A DNA stretch of 64,000 bases, from assembly GCF_027460065.1 (NCBI RefSeq), contig NZ_JAPYZZ010000008.1, positions 62,001-126,000 on the forward strand. Direction: 5' to 3'. Below are positions 1 through 8,858 of the stretch, piece by piece. Under the pieces are notes generated by a model. The model had not been told where the DNA came from. It saw nothing but the letters and a program-made list of their open reading frames with translations, and made no database searches. Position 1 is the stretch's first letter. Each line of letters begins with the position of its first letter. The DNA comes from Martinezella rhizogenes (GTDB lineage: Bacteria; Pseudomonadota; Alphaproteobacteria; Rhizobiales; Rhizobiaceae). The translations under genes and the position numbers were made by a program.

Positions 1-1
1 C

Positions 2-3000
2 TGGTCCACCTGCACTCGCATAACCCCCGAACATCTGGAACTTCCTGCCCTGCCGATCGGCGAGCCGATCGCCAACACGCAGCTGCATTTGCTCGATGAC
101 GCGCTGATGCCGGTGCCCGCAGGCGTTGTCGGAGAATTGTATATCGGTGGCGAAGGTCTGAGCCTCGGCTATTTCAACCGGGACGATCTGACGTCGCGCG
201 CATTCGTTCAAGGCCCAGCCGCAGGCTCGAACGGTCGGCCTGAAACATCAAGGCTATATCGAACCGGTGACCTGATGCGACGTTCCGCCGCCGGACACCT
301 TCTTTATGTTGGCCGCGCCGATTTTCAGGTCAAGCTTCGCGGTTTCCGCATCGAACTCAGCGAGATCGAGGCGATCCTCGCCTCGCAGCCATCCATCGAA
401 CAGGCCGTCGTTACCCTTTGGCAGGATGAGGAAGGCTCAGGCACCCTCGTCGCCTATTGCCGCCGCGGGACTGGCGTGGTGGACGAGGAAGCGATCCGCA
501 CCGCGCTCGCGTCACTGCTTCCCTCCTACATGCTTCCCTCAGCCTATGTCTGGATGGACAGTTTTCCATTAAACGCCAATGGCAAGATCGATCGCAAGCG
601 GCTTGAACGACCAAAACAGATAATCTCGTCAGCCGCCTATGCCGCTCCGCGCGATGGCACCGAGCAGATGGTTGCGGCCATATGGCGTGAATTGCTCGGC
701 GCCGAAAAGATCGGCCGCGACGACAGTTTTTTCACGGTTGGCGGCCATTCCCTGCTGGCGACGCGGATGCTCGCGCGTTTGCGGACGTCCTTTACCATTG
801 ACCTGCCGCTGCGCACCATTTTTGAGAAACCCAGACTTGCGGAATTTGCCGGTGCCATCGATGCGCTGGTGGCCATCACCGGACGCGGATCGGAACCGGG
901 TTCATCCGGACTGGCAAAGCGGAACCATACCGGCCGAACACCGCTATCGCATGCACAGAACAGGCAATGGGCGCTGGCGCAGCTTGAACCGGACAGCCCG
1001 CTTTATAATATTCCGTTTGCCCTGAAGATCAGGGGACCGCTCGATTTCGCAATCCTCTCGCATGCGCTGGAACTGACGGCGCAGAGACAGGATATCCTGC
1101 GCAGCCGGTTCGTCTCCGTCGATGGCAAGCCATTCGTCGAGACTGACCCCGAGATGACATTCCGGATCGTGCCGGAAGAGATCGGCGATAGGGAACTCGA
1201 GACTACCCTGCTCGATTGCGCGCGCCGGCCATTCGATCTTGCCGTTGCGCCGCTGCTGCGCATTCACGCCTTCCGCACCGGCCCGCAGGACCATGTTCTG
1301 CTTTTCATTTTGCACCACATCATCGGTGACGCCCTTTCAGCGGAAATTCTGCTCAACGACGTTGCTGAGTTTTACGGGTCCCTCTTAAAGAAAACCGCAC
1401 CGCCAGACGGGGCGCTGCCGCTGCAATATGCGGATTTTGCAATCTGGCAGCGGGAACAGGACACGAAGGGCGAGGTCGATTATTGGCATAAAACACTTGC
1501 GGGCGCTCCGCCGCTGCTGGAGTTGCCGACGGATTTTGTGCGGCCCGCCATACAGGGCTTCTCGGGTGACAGCATCCGCTTTTCGCTCGATGCAGTTTTG
1601 CTCGCAGGATTGCGAAAACTCTGCGACCAGCGAGGCGCTACCCTCTTCATGGGAATGCTGACAGCATTCTCGACGCTGCTCCAGCGCGCCAGCGGCATGC
1701 GCGATATCGTCATCGGGACACCGATATCCGAGCGGTTCCACCCCGATCTGGAAAACATCATCGGGATGTTTGCCAATACGCTGGCGATCCGATTGCAGAC
1801 CCAGGGCGGCGAGAGCTTCAACGAAGCACTGAAGGCAACCCGCGACACGGCATTAAGCGCTTTCGCCAACCAGGCCGCGCCGTTTGAGAAAGTGGTTGAT
1901 GCGCTCTCACTACCCCGGACATGGAGCCACAACCCGCTGTTCCAGGCCATGCTCGTCTCGACCGTCGAAACCCGGCGCGAAGCCATTTCGCTTGCCGGCA
2001 TGGATTGGGAAAGACTGGTGCTTCCCGATACGTCGTCGCGTGTGGACCTGACATTGTTCATCCATGAAACGGCGCACGAACTTTCGTGCCGTCTGGAATA
2101 TCGCAGCGATCTTTTCCGCCGCTCAACCATGGAATCTCTTGGTGATGCGCTGGTCGCCCTGCTTGAAAAGATTGTCGAACATCCTGATGTGCCACTCGAC
2201 AGGCTCTCCCTGCTGTCGGGCAGCCAGCAGAAAAGGCTGCGGCAGTGGAACGAGACGGAGGCGGCCTTTCAGCCGCAGCGGCGCTGCCTGCACGACTTCG
2301 TGAAAGCGAGTGCTGACGCCAATCCGCAGGCAATAGCAGTCACTGATCAGGACCGGAGCCTGTCCTATGCCGAACTTGACCGAAGAGCCGACCGGCTCGC
2401 CAGCGGGCTCACCGCAGCCGGCATAAGCAGTGGGAAACGCGTCGGCATTCGCCTTGAAAGAAGCGTGGGGCTGGTGGTCGCCATATTGGCCGTTCTTCGC
2501 ACCGGCGCGGCCTATGTGCCGCTCGACCCGCGTTACCCCGCCGACCGCATAGAATTCATCGCCACGGACGCCGATCTGGCACTTATTCTGGTCACGACAG
2601 AGGATGATATTTCGACTGTCGGACAGAATTTCCGCTGCATGACGCCGGGTATGGTGGAAAGTCTGCCAGGCGGGGTCGTGCCGGTGCCGGCGACGTCAGG
2701 CTCCGATCTTGCCTATATCATCTACACATCAGGCTCGACCGGCAGGCCGAAGGGCGTGGCCATCGAACATCGCAACGCCGTTGCTTTCGTGCAATGGTGC
2801 CTGCACAGCTTCACCAGCGACCAGCTGTCCGGCGTGCTCGCCTCCACCTCGATCTGCTTTGATCTTTCGATCTTCGAAATATTTGCGACGCTTGCAGCAG
2901 GCGGGCGTATCTTCATGGTGGACGATCTCTTCGCCTTCCCGAGCGCACCGTTTTCAGGTGAAGTAACGCTGGTGAACACCGTTCCGACGCCGATGTCCGA

Positions 3001-5377
3001 ATTGCTCAAACTCGGCCCCCTGCCGGAGAGCGTGAAAACGGTTTGCCTGGCGGGAGAGCCGCTGCCGCGTGAACTTGTCGCGCGGATTTACGCCAACGAC
3101 CATGTCGAAGGCCTCTACAACCTGTACGGCCCCTCGGAAGACACAACGTATTCGACGGTGGCGCCGGTGCCCAAATCGGGAGAATGGTTCGGCATCGGCG
3201 TGCCGATTGCCAATACCCGCGCCTATGTGCTCGACGGCGAGTTAAACGAGGTGCCGGTTGGAGTTCCCGGTGAATTGTTCCTGTCCGGCAGCGGGCTGGC
3301 GCGTGGCTACTGGAACCGGCCCGGCCAGACCGCCGAGCGTTTTCTGCCCAACCCTTTTGCCGATTGCAGCGAACACCGCGTCATGTATCAGACCGGCGAT
3401 ATCGTGCGCAGACGTGATGATGGTGGCCTCGATTACATGGGGCGCGGCGACCGGCAGTTGAAGCTCAACGGCTTTCGTATCGAACCGGGTGAAATTGAGG
3501 CCGTATTGCTTCAGCAGGACGGTGTGCACGAGGCCGTTGCCGGGCTCTGGCGCGACGCCTCCAATCATCAGCGCCTGGCAATGTGGATTGCCGGCGATCC
3601 TGCCCTCGAAATCGCCAAACTTGTCGCAATTCTCCGGCAACGCCTGCCCGAGCATTTCATTCCCGTGCTTGCGACCAGGCTCGACGCACTTCCACGCCTG
3701 CCGAATGGCAAGCTGGATAGATCCGCGCTGCCGGACCCGGCAGCCCATGGCGAGCGCTCCGCTGAAATTGCAAGTCCGCTCAATGACCAGGAAGACGTGC
3801 TGGCGCAGATATGGCAAGGCTTGCTCGGTTGCGGAGACATCCGGCGAAACGACAATTTCTTCTCGCTCGGCGGCGATTCCATCCTTGCCATCCAGCTGGT
3901 TTCACAGGCCCGCCAGAAGGGGTTGAGGATGACCCCGCGCGACGTGTTCCTCCACCCCACGCTCGCATCGCTCGCAGAAGCGACATGCACGGAAAGCACT
4001 GCGACGGCCGAAAACGGTGATGCCGATGGCGACGCTACGCTCGGCGCTATTCAGCGCTGGCTGCTGGATCAGGACCTGCCACATCTCTCCCACTGGAACC
4101 AGGGACTGATCCTGAAACCCACCCGATCTCTCGATCTCGACCGGCTCGAAAAGGCGATCGCCAGAGTTCTCGATGAACATCAGTCGCTTCGCGCCAGATT
4201 TTTGCGTGAAAACGGGCAATGGCAACAGAAATTCGCCCCCATTTCGGCGATTCCCCTCATGCAACGACTGGCCGCCACGGATGAGAACGACGTCACGGAT
4301 TTTGCCAGAAAGCTCCACGCCAGCTTCGACCTTGATGCCGGGCCTCTTTTCGGCGCGATTTTCGCGACATTGCCCGATGGTTCCGGACGCCTCATTCTCG
4401 CGGCCCACCACCTCATCGTCGATGGCGTGTCCTGGCGAATGATCGTCGCGGATGTCGAGCGGCATTATCTGGAAACGGGCACCATCCGCTCCGGCACGGT
4501 CGCGGCGGGCAGCTGGAACAGCCGGCTTTCGCGGTCGGTGCTTTTCGATGGAGAAGAAGCATATTGGCGCGGCATCTGCGAAGAAGACGTGCAGGCGCTG
4601 CCGCTCGACAACCAGAGTGGCAGCAATCCTCAATCGGATGCGGTGGCGTACCGGCAGACGATCGATGCCGAAACAACAAGGCAACTGCTTCGGGATGTGC
4701 CGGAATGCTTCAGCATCGCCTCGAACGAAGTTCTGGTTGCAGCCCTTTATCTGGCGCTGCGGCAATGGAGCGGAAAACCACGCCTGCGCCTTGAAATGGA
4801 AAGCCACGGCAGACCGCATCTGTTCGAAGACATCGACGTTTCCGAAACGGTGGGGTGGCTGACCGCGCTTTATCCCGTGTTGTTCGATACGCCCGATGAC
4901 GCTACGCCAGACCGCCTGCTTCTCGACGTCAAGGACACCCTGCGGCGAATTCCCAATAATGGCGTGGGTTTCGGTGTTCTGAAATATCTTCGCAACAGGG
5001 GTGAGCATTTGGACTACGGCCAACCGCAGGTCCGCTTCAACTATCTCGGCCAGATGGATGCCATGTTCGGCGCCGACAGCCTGTTTGCTCCCTCCGGCAT
5101 AACATCCGGTCCGATGTATGGCCCCGGCAACCCGCGCGATACGATCCTCGAGATCAATGCCATGGTGGTGCGCGGCGAATTGCAATTGCAATGGGTCTAT
5201 GGCGCGCAGCTGCATTCCGGGGACACCATCAAGATGCTGGCCGGCCATTTTCGGGACAATCTTGAAACGCTGATCCAGCATTGCCTTGATGGTTCAGGTG
5301 CTGGTTACAGCATTTCTGATTTCCCGCTGATGGATCTCGGCCAGGACGAACTCGACAATCTGCTAAAGAGCTTGTGA
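2..5377 (+). CDS. Non-ribosomal peptide synthetase, 5'-truncated by window edge (A'-PCP-C-A-PCP-E)
   Basis: The reading frame is open from base 2, so the true start lies upstream. Domains in order: the C-terminal part of an adenylation domain (motif YRTGDL, about nt 2-620; ends NGKIDRK), a carrier domain with GGHSL (about 640-870), a condensation domain (SHAQNRQW; HHIIGDA at the active site, about 930-2220), a full adenylation domain (YTSGSTGRPKG, YGPSED, YQTGD, NGKLDR; about 2280-3740), a carrier with GGDSI, and an epimerization domain (HHLIVDGVSWR, NYLGQ; about 4030-5340). The GGDS form of the carrier fits its place before an E domain. The protein activates amino acids as adenylates, links them on phosphopantetheine arms and passes on a D-residue. 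It has no thioesterase at its end. The next NRPS gene starts 4 nt later. Siderophore synthesis is inferred from the iron-uptake genes that follow. Confidence 0.95.
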   Translation, partial: WSTCTRITPEHLELPALPIGEPIANTQLHLLDDALMPVPAGVVGELYIGGEGLSLGYFNRDDLTSRAFVQGPAAGSNGRPETSRLYRTGDLMRRSAAGHLLYVGRADFQVKLRGFRIELSEIEAILASQPSIEQAVVTLWQDEEGSGTLVAYCRRGTGVVDEEAIRTALASLLPSYMLPSAYVWMDSFPLNANGKIDRKRLERPKQIISSAAYAAPRDGTEQMVAAIWRELLGAEKIGRDDSFFTVGGHSLLATRMLARLRTSFTIDLPLRTIFEKPRLAEFAGAIDALVAITGRGSEPGSSGLAKRNHTGRTPLSHAQNRQWALAQLEPDSPLYNIPFALKIRGPLDFAILSHALELTAQRQDILRSRFVSVDGKPFVETDPEMTFRIVPEEIGDRELETTLLDCARRPFDLAVAPLLRIHAFRTGPQDHVLLFILHHIIGDALSAEILLNDVAEFYGSLLKKTAPPDGALPLQYADFAIWQREQDTKGEVDYWHKTLAGAPPLLELPTDFVRPAIQGFSGDSIRFSLDAVLLAGLRKLCDQRGATLFMGMLTAFSTLLQRASGMRDIVIGTPISERFHPDLENIIGMFANTLAIRLQTQGGESFNEALKATRDTALSAFANQAAPFEKVVDALSLPRTWSHNPLFQAMLVSTVETRREAISLAGMDWERLVLPDTSSRVDLTLFIHETAHELSCRLEYRSDLFRRSTMESLGDALVALLEKIVEHPDVPLDRLSLLSGSQQKRLRQWNETEAAFQPQRRCLHDFVKASADANPQAIAVTDQDRSLSYAELDRRADRLASGLTAAGISSGKRVGIRLERSVGLVVAILAVLRTGAAYVPLDPRYPADRIEFIATDADLALILVTTEDDISTVGQNFRCMTPGMVESLPGGVVPVPATSGSDLAYIIYTSGSTGRPKGVAIEHRNAVAFVQWCLHSFTSDQLSGVLASTSICFDLSIFEIFATLAAGGRIFMVDDLFAFPSAPFSGEVTLVNTVPTPMSELLKLGPLPESVKTVCLAGEPLPRELVARIYANDHVEGLYNLYGPSEDTTYSTVAPVPKSGEWFGIGVPIANTRAYVLDGELNEVPVGVPGELFLSGSGLARGYWNRPGQTAERFLPNPFADCSEHRVMYQTGDIVRRRDDGGLDYMGRGDRQLKLNGFRIEPGEIEAVLLQQDGVHEAVAGLWRDASNHQRLAMWIAGDPALEIAKLVAILRQRLPEHFIPVLATRLDALPRLPNGKLDRSALPDPAAHGERSAEIASPLNDQEDVLAQIWQGLLGCGDIRRNDNFFSLGGDSILAIQLVSQARQKGLRMTPRDVFLHPTLASLAEATCTESTATAENGDADGDATLGAIQRWLLDQDLPHLSHWNQGLILKPTRSLDLDRLEKAIARVLDEHQSLRARFLRENGQWQQKFAPISAIPLMQRLAATDENDVTDFARKLHASFDLDAGPLFGAIFATLPDGSGRLILAAHHLIVDGVSWRMIVADVERHYLETGTIRSGTVAAGSWNSRLSRSVLFDGEEAYWRGICEEDVQALPLDNQSGSNPQSDAVAYRQTIDAETTRQLLRDVPECFSIASNEVLVAALYLALRQWSGKPRLRLEMESHGRPHLFEDIDVSETVGWLTALYPVLFDTPDDATPDRLLLDVKDTLRRIPNNGVGFGVLKYLRNRGEHLDYGQPQVRFNYLGQMDAMFGADSLFAPSGITSGPMYGPGNPRDTILEINAMVVRGELQLQWVYGAQLHSGDTIKMLAGHFRDNLETLIQHCLDGSGAGYSISDFPLMDLGQDELDNLLKSL

Positions 5378-5381
5378 CACA

Positions 5382-7040
5382 ATGGACAATCGCCCGCTTG
5401 AAAGCCGCCGTCGCCCGGCTATCGAAAACATCTATCCGCTGTCACCCATGCAGGAAGGATTGCTGTTCCACTCCATCGCCACGCCTGACGAAGGCGTCTA
5501 CGTGCCGCAGATCGTCCTGCAACTGAAAGGCGCGGTCGATCCGCAAATCATGCATGACTGCTGGAGCGAGATGGTGTCACGCCATGCCGTTTTGCGCACT
5601 ACATTTCACTGGGAAGAAAGAGACGAACCCTTTCAGGTGGTCCACAGCGATGCCAGCCTTGCCTGGTCGCAACTGGATTGGTCCGGTATTGGTGTAGAGG
5701 AGCAGCAAAGCCGCCTCGGCGCACTTCTGTCCACCAACCGGCACCAGGCTTTCGATCTGAAGACGGCACCGCTGATCCGCCTGCAATGGATCGATTACGG
5801 CGGCGAAAATTCGCGTCTCGTGCTTCAGTACCACCATATCACTCTCGACGGATGGTCGGCGGGCCGCATCGTCGAAGACGCCTTCAGGATTTATCAGAGA
5901 CGGTGCGGCTCATCACGTCCGCCACTGCCCGCACCGCGGCCCTATGTGGACTACATTGCCTGGCTGAAAAGCAGGAAACGTGAGGCGACGCGAGCGTTCT
6001 GGACGGATTACACGGCGAAGATCGAGGTGCCGTGCAGAATGACCCGCAACGCTACCGGAGGCGAGGCGGATTTCTCCAGTCATCACTTCACCTGCGATCC
6101 CGCAGTTTCCGCGCAGGCGGCAAAACTGTGCAGGGAGATGGGGATTACCCCCAACACACTTTTGCAGGCCGCACTTGCCATCGTCATCGCCCGCAAGACC
6201 GGCGGCAGACACGTCGTCTTCGGTGCGACGACAGCCGGGCGACCTTCCGAACTACAGGGTGTGGAAAACATGGTCGGCCTGTTCATCAACACGCTGCCGG
6301 TCTGCATCGATGTTGAAAATGGCCCTCTTGCCCCGTGGCTGCAGACATTGCAGCAACGCCAGTCCGCCTGTGCGGAGCACGACTATCTTCCACTGCGTGA
6401 GATACAGGCCGGGCGAGGCGATCTTTTCGACTGCCTGCTGGTCTTTGAAAACTATCCCGTGCCGCGCGATATCTCGGCGGAGGCAACATTCGCCGTGACC
6501 GGCGTCGAGGTCGATGAATGGACCCACTACCCCCTCACCCTGTTTGCCGTTGCCGACGCCGCGAAAATTTCGGTTTCCGCCCGACACGACAGGCGGCGCA
6601 TTGCCGAGCAGGAAGTAGAAGAATTTCTGCATGAGCTTGGCGCGACAATCGGCGAGATGGCCGGCGGCATTCCGACGGTTCCGCACGTATCCGCTACGGA
6701 CACAAGGCCGGTCGATATCGCCAAGCCTTCGGTGGCGGAAACATACGGTGATCAGCCCCTTCCCTCTACCGCCTGGACGGAAACGGAAGAAAAGATTGCC
6801 CGGATCTGGTCAGAGGTTCTGAAAGTTGACGCCCAGCGCAACAGCGATAATTTCTTCGAACTCGGCGGCCACTCGCTTCTGGCGGCCAGGGTCGTCAACC
6901 GGGTGCGGAGAGAGTTTGCGATCAATTTTCCCGTAAAAGTCCTGTTCGACCGTCCTGTCCTTGCGGCGTTTGCGGCATTCATCGACGCGCTGAAGGCAAC
7001 CGCTGCACCCGTGGATAAACACAATGCGATTGAAATTTGA
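5382..7040 (+). CDS. Stand-alone NRPS condensation-carrier protein (C-PCP), no adenylation domain
   Basis: 552 aa. The N-terminal two thirds are a condensation domain: entry motif YPLSPMQEGLLFH near residue 19, active-site HHITLDGWS near residue 150, and a later GLFINTLPV motif. YPLSPMQEG is typical of condensation domains that accept a D-configured donor, which fits the epimerization domain ending the upstream protein. A carrier domain closes the protein (DNFFELGGHSLLAARVV, about residue 490). The C and PCP domains are joined by only about 80 residues, so there is no room for an adenylation domain. The carrier must be loaded in trans or used in an unusual release step. It starts 4 nt after the large NRPS gene and its stop overlaps the possible early starts of the thioesterase gene, so all three are probably one transcript. 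Confidence 0.93.
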   Translation: MDNRPLESRRRPAIENIYPLSPMQEGLLFHSIATPDEGVYVPQIVLQLKGAVDPQIMHDCWSEMVSRHAVLRTTFHWEERDEPFQVVHSDASLAWSQLDWSGIGVEEQQSRLGALLSTNRHQAFDLKTAPLIRLQWIDYGGENSRLVLQYHHITLDGWSAGRIVEDAFRIYQRRCGSSRPPLPAPRPYVDYIAWLKSRKREATRAFWTDYTAKIEVPCRMTRNATGGEADFSSHHFTCDPAVSAQAAKLCREMGITPNTLLQAALAIVIARKTGGRHVVFGATTAGRPSELQGVENMVGLFINTLPVCIDVENGPLAPWLQTLQQRQSACAEHDYLPLREIQAGRGDLFDCLLVFENYPVPRDISAEATFAVTGVEVDEWTHYPLTLFAVADAAKISVSARHDRRRIAEQEVEEFLHELGATIGEMAGGIPTVPHVSATDTRPVDIAKPSVAETYGDQPLPSTAWTETEEKIARIWSEVLKVDAQRNSDNFFELGGHSLLAARVVNRVRREFAINFPVKVLFDRPVLAAFAAFIDALKATAAPVDKHNAIEI

Positions 7041-7054
7041 TGAGAGGAGCCCCG

Positions 7055-7801
7055 ATGACAGTTCGTCCCCGGTTGATCTGCCTTCCGCCGGCCGGCGCCG
7101 GCCCGAGCATTTTCCGGTCATGGGTGCAGAATTCCGAGAGCGTCTTTGACGTTGTCCCGGTCGCCCTGCCAGGTCGCGAAGCGCATTTCACCAAGCCGCT
7201 GCCGCGAGACATCCAGAGCCTCGCCGACCACGTCGGCAGCGAAATCACCGGACTGCTGCAGGCTCCTTACGCCCTGTTCGGTTATTCCATGGGCGCAGTC
7301 GTGGCCTATGAGCTGCTACGGTACCTCTCTGTCCGGCACCTGCCGCTCCCCGACGCCTTTTACATTCTCGGTTCCAACGCGCCCGACCGCGTCCTTGAAG
7401 GGCGTGAGCCTATCCACAGCATGACGAGTGAGGATTTTCATCAATCGCTGGTCGAAATCGGCGGCACGCCGGACGCAATATTGCGCGACAGGGAGGCCAT
7501 GGCGCTGTTCGAGCCGGTTCTGCGCAATGATTTTCGCATTTGCGAGACCTATCAATTCACCCCTCCGCATCTGCCGGTTACATTCCCGGTCCATGTCTTC
7601 GTTGCCGATGCCGACCATCTCGTCAGCTGGAAGGCGGCAGGTGCCTGGGAAAACTGTATCGGGCAAGACATCACGATGCATCGAATCGAAGGGTCGCATA
7701 TGCTTGCGCCAGAAGCCTTCACACAGTTCATTGGAAAACTCAGCCAATTATGGCAAACCGATCAGGTGCAGGCTTGCACTGTTTCAACCAGAACGGCATG
7801 A
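7055..7801 (+). CDS. Type II (external) thioesterase of the NRPS cluster
   Basis: Alpha/beta-hydrolase of about 248 aa. The opening LPPAGAGPSIFRSW and the nucleophile elbow GYSMGAVVAYELL (GxSxG) are classic for external thioesterases that clear misprimed carrier proteins. The acid is probably in VADADHLVS and the histidine in GSHML near the C terminus. The ATG at 7055 is preferred because GAGGAG lies just upstream; TTG 7037 and ATG 7040 overlap the preceding stop and remain possible. Since neither visible NRPS protein carries a fused thioesterase, this enzyme might also release the product. That is inference. Confidence 0.9.
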   Translation: MTVRPRLICLPPAGAGPSIFRSWVQNSESVFDVVPVALPGREAHFTKPLPRDIQSLADHVGSEITGLLQAPYALFGYSMGAVVAYELLRYLSVRHLPLPDAFYILGSNAPDRVLEGREPIHSMTSEDFHQSLVEIGGTPDAILRDREAMALFEPVLRNDFRICETYQFTPPHLPVTFPVHVFVADADHLVSWKAAGAWENCIGQDITMHRIEGSHMLAPEAFTQFIGKLSQLWQTDQVQACTVSTRTA

Positions 7802-7828
7802 GCCTGATTTGTGATGCCAAACTGATGG

Positions 7829-8725
7829 ATGCGGCAGACAATGAGAGATCATGAGACAGCCGGCGTCTCCGCCGCCGACGATATTCTGACGGAAGCGACT
7901 ACCCTCCAGCAGTCCATGTGGCCGGAGGTGCCCTGCAGTGCCGGCCCGATGCTTGCGGGCTGGAAAACGTCCGCCGAGCTGTTCTCCAGCCCCGCGGCAC
8001 TGGAGGAATTCCTGGACTATGAGGGGTCGTTTGATCCCGGCGTCGATCTCAAAAGCCGCGCCGCATTCCTGATAAGCGACTATTGCTACATTTTCTTCAT
8101 GGCCACGGTTCCGCTGCTGGTGGGTCGCGGCGTGGTGCCGGATATGTCGCCCGAAGCCGTTTCATTGCAGTTCTATACCCATCATGGCGAACATGACGGG
8201 GAACCGATGACGGTGCGGCGGGCACATGTCCGGCTGTTGTCGCCGCATATTTTTACAGATCGGGATGCCGGGCCTTTTTCGACGGTCACGGACCAGGCGG
8301 GCCTGTGCGAGCGGTTCCGCATGGGCGTCGAGCAACATTTCCATCCGCTGGTGGAAGCATTGGTAAAAAGGACCGGCTTTTCGAAAAACGCGCAATGGCG
8401 GCTGGTGGGAGACGCGATAGCCGGTAGATTTCTCGATGTCGGAAGACGGTTCGGCTGTCTATCCGAAGCGTTGGCCTCGGCCATGGCGATCGTCAAGGTA
8501 CAGGGATCGCCGCTGAACAACCGCCAGCTTGGTTATTTCGACCTCACCCTGCATGACAGCGCCTTAAAAGAACCCTTCACCTACACGTTTCGCGCGCGCG
8601 GTGGATGCTGCCGGTACTATACCGTTCAAGGTGCGGAAAAGTGCCCTACCTGCGTCCTCAAGTCGAATGAAGAGCGCGACGACATTCTTCTCCAGGAAAT
8701 GCGCGCCCATTTCTGCCTAAAATAA
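7829..8725 (+). CDS. fhuF: FhuF-family ferric-siderophore reductase
   Basis: 298 aa. The C terminus carries a four-cysteine motif, CCRYYTVQGAEKCPTCVL, i.e. C-C-x10-C-x2-C. This is the [2Fe-2S] binding pattern of FhuF, the cytoplasmic enzyme that reduces iron inside imported siderophores so that Fe(II) is released. The preceding part is the usual poorly conserved FhuF region, with no signal peptide or membrane segment. ATG 7829 is used; ATG 7841 is an alternative and neither has a strong ribosome binding site. A reductase rather than an esterase suggests that the siderophore is reduced intact. FhuF works mostly on hydroxamates in known cases, but the ligand type here cannot be read from sequence. 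Confidence 0.85.
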   Translation: MRQTMRDHETAGVSAADDILTEATTLQQSMWPEVPCSAGPMLAGWKTSAELFSSPAALEEFLDYEGSFDPGVDLKSRAAFLISDYCYIFFMATVPLLVGRGVVPDMSPEAVSLQFYTHHGEHDGEPMTVRRAHVRLLSPHIFTDRDAGPFSTVTDQAGLCERFRMGVEQHFHPLVEALVKRTGFSKNAQWRLVGDAIAGRFLDVGRRFGCLSEALASAMAIVKVQGSPLNNRQLGYFDLTLHDSALKEPFTYTFRARGGCCRYYTVQGAEKCPTCVLKSNEERDDILLQEMRAHFCLK

Positions 8726-8729
8726 GATT

Positions 8730-8750
8730 ATTATTTTCAATAATTTTTTT
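8730..8750 (+). promoter_or_regulatory. AT-rich inverted repeat between reductase and receptor genes (weak terminator or iron-regulator site)
   Basis: ATTATT-TTC-AATAAT is followed by seven T, in a strikingly AT-rich patch just after the reductase stop and about 110 nt before the receptor start. It could be a weak intrinsic terminator. It could equally be an operator for an iron regulator such as Fur/Mur, RirA or Irr in front of the receptor gene. The dyad is seen; the role is a guess. Confidence 0.35.
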
Positions 8751-8858
8751 TACTCGGGAGTCCCATAGCGCCGCCTTTGATCGTCTTCAGCATGAGTGGG
8801 CGGATATTGCCGCCTTTTATCTGAAACGCTTATCAAGTGCGCGGGAGCGGGGGCTTCA

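Noticed and set aside
3902..5281. 459-codon - strand ORF opposite the NRPS epimerization domain
   Set aside because: The NRPS frame shows continuous domains; the antisense product is composition-driven.
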